Program-made: the position numbers and the translations under genes
Shown: one piece after another, positions 60,429 to 64,000 of the stretch
How positions within the stretch are numbered: position 1 is the stretch's first letter
Layout of the letters: every line of letters begins with the position of its first letter
The notes under the pieces: model-generated
Told to the model about the DNA's origin: nothing
Databases searched by the model: none
What the model saw: only the letters and a program-made list of their open reading frames with translations
Assembly (NCBI GenBank): GCA_028023455.1
Contig: JAQFVV010012435.1
Location: forward strand, 3,224,001 to 3,288,000
DNA length: 64,000 bases
Origin: Epiperipatus broadwayi
Taxonomy: Eukaryota > Onychophora > Udeonychophora > Euonychophora > Peripatidae
Direction: 5' to 3'

Positions 60429-61035
60429 AGCAGGTAGTACAAGTAATTCTCTGTATTGGACACATTTGGTTTTTATTATTTAGACAACTGACCCACTACT
60501 GTGCTGACAATCAAATTTTCTGACAAATTTATTTATATGGGTGCCAGTCAGCAAAATGAAATCAATAGGGCATGTGAAATAACCCATTGACCCCCAAACT
60601 ACATATGACTGTATTAATTTTTGATAAAACAATTCAATTGATGAATATTTATTCTTTATTAACCACTGACGCGTTCCTGACCTGAGTTTAAATATAGGAG
60701 TTCAATTATCATTTTTACTAAGCATGAGGCTTTCACACACAAAAAAATGTCAAATTAATATCTCGCGAGAACTTTTATTTCTTGATATCATTTTTAATCT
60801 TGCTAGCATGAAAGCATGTGAACCATTTAAGCATTTTGCCAACTGCATCTGGCTGCTTGGTGTACAGGAAGGGTCTTCACCTGCTTTGAAGCATTGGACC
60901 TCTTGATATATAATTCCCAGTTAAGAATATGGAGCAACCATTTAATATATGTGTTAGCAAGCAATATTTTGAAATTAAAACTATTAACATGATAACATTT
61001 TGGATATTTTTATGTATATACTGAGATAAACACTA
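60426..61035. other. Untranslated interior of the gypsy-type element
   Basis: No gag-like frame or other motif was recognised between the TA repeat and the tandem repeat. Confidence 0.4.
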
Positions 61036-61383
61036 GTTAATTTTGACACAGACAAATGTTTCATTTATTTTACCCCTTGCTTTGATCTTCTCTTACTACT
61101 TTTCTAACAATCATTTTCTTACTGTCATGAACATGTATAAACAAACATATAATACATATATATTGATATACATATAATTAATTTATATATATATATTCTA
61201 TCCTATTAAGTTAATTTTGACACAGACAAATGTTTCATTTATTTTACCCTTTGCCTTAATCTTCTCTTACTACTTTTCTAACAATCATTTTCTTACTGTC
61301 ATGAACATGTATAAACAAACGTATAATACATATATACTGATATACATATAATTAATTTATATATATATATATTCTATCTTATT
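61036..61383. repeat. Two-copy 174-bp tandem repeat
   Basis: Units 61036-61209 and 61210-61383 differ at only a few bases, so the duplication is younger than the LTR divergence. It lies in the leader of the gypsy element. Confidence 0.9.
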
Positions 61384-61704
61384 ACCTTTTTTTTTTTCTT
61401 TAAATAATAATTTTGACTAACAGTACTATTACGGAGTTTAACAACCAAATTCTAGTACTGACTGAGCATTTAAGTAATCTTTAAAAACATTTAAATATAA
61501 GAAAGAAAATTACAAAATGACATTTTAATTTATTAAATCATTTCAGTTATGCATTATAAATCGCATAACTTTTCTCTTAAATATATACAACACTCTTTAA
61601 AATATCACTGTCTACAAAAACATTTAATTTATCAAGATCTCAATTGATTGAGTGACTAAAATCATAATTACTATCTACAGGGTGTGTGGGGTTTATTAAT
61701 CGAT

Positions 61705-61725
61705 GCCCCAATGATTGGGCCGCCA
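61705..61725 (-). other. Primer-binding-site candidate of the gypsy-type element
   Basis: On the minus strand TGGCGGCCCAATCATTGGGG begins 12 bases inside the 5' LTR. It resembles primer sites of many invertebrate gypsy elements with an extra G. The 12-base spacing is longer than usual. Confidence 0.5.
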
Positions 61726-61737
61726 AAAACATAACCA

Positions 61738-63383
61738 TGTACCAGTTGAAAAACGTCCACCACCTAAACTGCAAGTCAGATTTAAACTCAGCTGAACCAA
61801 ACTGAATTCAAACCCAACTCACCAGCTCAGATCAATGGATGATCTAAATCGATGGCACAGTGCTATGTGCCAAGCTAACAGTTGGTGATGATTAGAGACC
61901 CCTGAACTGACAATAATAACGGATAATAAATTAACTAAAGATACCCCTGAACTGACATTAATAACAGATAATAAATTAACTAAAGATAATTTTAAATAAA
62001 ATCATGTGTATATGTTTAGGTTGCCAACACAGACAGCGAGCAGTAACATTAAAATACATATTGAATAAAAGAATTTAGAAACCAAGTGTGCTAATAAAAT
62101 ATTTTAATAATAATAGTAATAGTTTTGTTCAATTTTTAAATGATGATTATATTGATTACCTCTAGCCCTTAAACAGAGTTTATATTTACACTAAGAATGG
62201 CAGCATATAATTAAAAAGCAAATGGTGTAAGCAAATTACTCAATAAATGAACTGCCATCATAAGAAAAGAGAATTAAATCTAAGGACTAGAGATTGAGAA
62301 AATTACTACATAATTTACAATCGCATAAATAAAAAGGTTTTATAAAGATTATTACATTAAAAAATGAAAAGAGCTCTTAAAGGGGGTGTAAAGTAAAGTT
62401 TGGGAACTGGCCAGAAAGTTACGATTCATTATGGAAATATATTACCATTTCTTCCGGAGCTGGTTCCTTAGTTTACACATCTGGGTTGGTAAAATGTAGG
62501 CACGCATTTGGTCAATTACTTGAACAGCATTTTGTTTGATTCTTCATGATTTTGGCAGCATGATTCATCCAGCAAAAGGTTTAGCAACTTCATTGAAGAT
62601 TTTCAGGGGACTTCAGGCACACAGTTGCAAGATTCCTAATGGTTATCCCCTCACTATGATAGAAACTCTATTTACATGCACATAGTTTAATGGCACTTCT
62701 CTAAAACAAAGATGGCTTCTTCCTCTTCCAAACTTTTCAGAGCTATTTATACTGTATCTAATGCCTTCAGGCTAGTGCTTCTTTCATTATCAATGTTACA
62801 AAATTTACTAGTTAGTTTTTAGATACATTCCTTTGATAAGACTTTCAAACTCATTACCTTGAATTCATTTTCTAATTAGAAAATGAATTTTTAAAATCTG
62901 AAAAATGATTTTAATTGGGAACTGACTTTACATTTTAAATACTTATCTTTTTTTTAATTAATAAAACTTTACCCATTGTTTTTGGAAAGGGAAAATCTAA
63001 AAGCTTATTGAAAAAATGTAGCTTTTAATCACTAAGATTCGAACAAATTATTTAAAAGTAAAATAAACATTCCTGACGCAATGAAACTTTAGAACGAATA
63101 TATATGTTTAAATATTTATAAATATATATGTACAACCATGCAGTTATAATATATATAAATTTATGAATAATTCTATCATGAATTTATTAATAGAATTGAT
63201 TGATTTAAACCTTTAATTAATTTTAATACATATTTATAAAATAGTTTTTCTTTAAGAAAACTTGCATGGATTGACCATATAAAGCCCCATTGCATCAGAA
63301 ATTTAAGGTTAGGACTAGGGTTTGAAGTAGGCTTATGGCTAGATGTCATGACGCTAGGATTGAACTCAGATCCGACTGCTTCA
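61738..63383 (-). repeat. 5' LTR of the gypsy-type element
   Basis: 1.65 kb, starting TGAAGCAG on the minus strand and ending at TGTACCAG (plus strand, 61738). It contains an internal ~50-bp tandem duplication at about 61890-61990 that the other LTR lacks. Confidence 0.88.
62744..62751 (-). promoter_or_regulatory. TATA box of the gypsy 5' LTR
   Basis: Minus strand TATAAATA in the context CAGTATAAATAGCTC. The equivalent place in the 3' LTR is deleted. Confidence 0.6.
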
Positions 63384-63830
63384 ATATATTGAACTGGATA
63401 GTATCCATCTCAAAAGTCACTTCACCAAAAATAAAACTAACTTTTGGTTTTATTAAATTTTTAACAAGAAAGCATTTGAACATTTGTTTATAACTGTACA
63501 TGTATTAGCGCACATACTCTTTTATGTTTTTTTAAAAAATGTCATTTTATTTGTTTTGTTATAAAATTGATTTTTAAAATAGTTTCTCTTACTGCTTGAT
63601 TTTACTTTTTTATCAAATTAATTAAAGGCTGGCTAACTTTCAATTGCATTCTTGTTTGTTTATAATTAATTTCTAATTTATCTTAACTAAGCTGAGATTT
63701 ATTTTTAAATATTTTTCAACTAATTAAATATAAGATTAACCCTGGGGAGAATCTTTAATTAGGATTAAGACTGAGATAAAGTTGCCCTGTTGAAAAACCA
63801 CTAATTAAAATAAAATGTTTTCAGAAAGAT
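63384..63830. other. AT-rich non-coding stretch
   Basis: Nothing recognised. Confidence 0.4.
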
Positions 63831-63837
63831 AAGAGCT

Positions 63838-63852
63838 CTTATAAATAGACCT
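63838..63852 (+). promoter_or_regulatory. TATA-box promoter candidate
   Basis: CTCTTATAAATAGACC lies before a less AT-rich 140-base stretch that runs to the window end. It could be the start of a gene or of another LTR. The downstream part is cut off by the window. Confidence 0.35.
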
Positions 63853-64000
63853 GGGATTGCAGATGGATTAGTCTCCAGCTATTGTTGCTGATACTGCTTG
63901 TTAGTGTTTCTGCAACTTGTACAAGACCAATTTTATTGCTGGAAGGTTATAATTTCTTTACTGCCAAAACTATATGCAAGGAAAAACTGCTTCAGTAGTA

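Larger units (their letters stand above)
54156..63383 (-). mobile_element. Gypsy-type LTR retrotransposon, decayed
   Basis: A 9.2-kb minus-strand element with 1.6-kb LTRs, a primer-binding-site candidate, gag, protease, RT, RNase H, integrase and a polypurine tract, in Ty3/gypsy order (integrase last). ATAT on each side may be a 4-bp target duplication but lies in TA-rich DNA. The LTRs differ by many substitutions and indels, so the insertion is old. Every coding part carries stops or shifts. No envelope gene was seen. Confidence 0.9.

Overview
This window looks like AT-rich nuclear DNA from a eukaryote, most likely an invertebrate animal. The evidence is the lack of any compact gene array, the many microsatellites, and a dense mix of non-LTR (RTE-type), Penelope-like and Ty3/gypsy-type retroelements with tRNA-derived SINEs. 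The species cannot be named from the sequence. No complete host protein-coding gene can be supported. One short candidate terminal exon on the minus strand (33538-33695) is the only host-gene hint, so the window is probably intergenic or intronic.

Layout. 1-9.2 kb: a 3' fragment of an RTE element (+), a long TTA microsatellite, a near-perfect hairpin element, a tandem pair of 3' ends from another non-LTR element (-), and two hammerhead-ribozyme elements. 9.2-15 kb: a Penelope-like element (reverse transcriptase plus GIY-YIG endonuclease, minus strand) flanked by a 33-bp direct repeat and sitting in the remnant of an older Penelope-like element. 15-31 kb: hammerhead-bearing fold-back elements, RTE debris, a long inverted-repeat element with a SINE nested in one arm, and eight copies of one tRNA-derived SINE family, several with clear target-site duplications. 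31-37 kb: mostly featureless AT-rich DNA with one hairpin element and the candidate exon. 37.2-42.0 kb: a young non-autonomous LTR element with 2.08-kb LTRs around only 0.7 kb of non-coding interior, followed by a diverged solo LTR of the same family (43.0-44.9 kb). 47.2-53.5 kb: more hammerhead elements, a pair of ~480-bp inverted repeats, and between them a full-length but frameshifted RTE element with an 11-bp target-site duplication. 54.2-63.4 kb: a decayed gypsy-type LTR element (minus strand) with 1.6-kb LTRs, recognisable gag, protease, RT, RNase H and integrase segments, a primer-binding-site candidate and a polypurine tract. The final bases hold a TATA-box promoter candidate.

The most interesting signal is a family of short elements carrying type I hammerhead self-cleaving ribozyme motifs. 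Two copies (48821-48862 minus and 53328-53368 plus) have every conserved core base, a paired stem II, a 6-bp stem I and a palindromic, very short helix III. That last feature is the one known from hammerheads of Penelope-like elements and animal retrozymes, which cleave as dimers. Seven or more related copies show graded decay. Several lie in the two arms of fold-back elements, an arrangement I cannot match to a described element. The co-occurrence with Penelope-like reverse transcriptases suggests a mobilising enzyme, but that link is inference.
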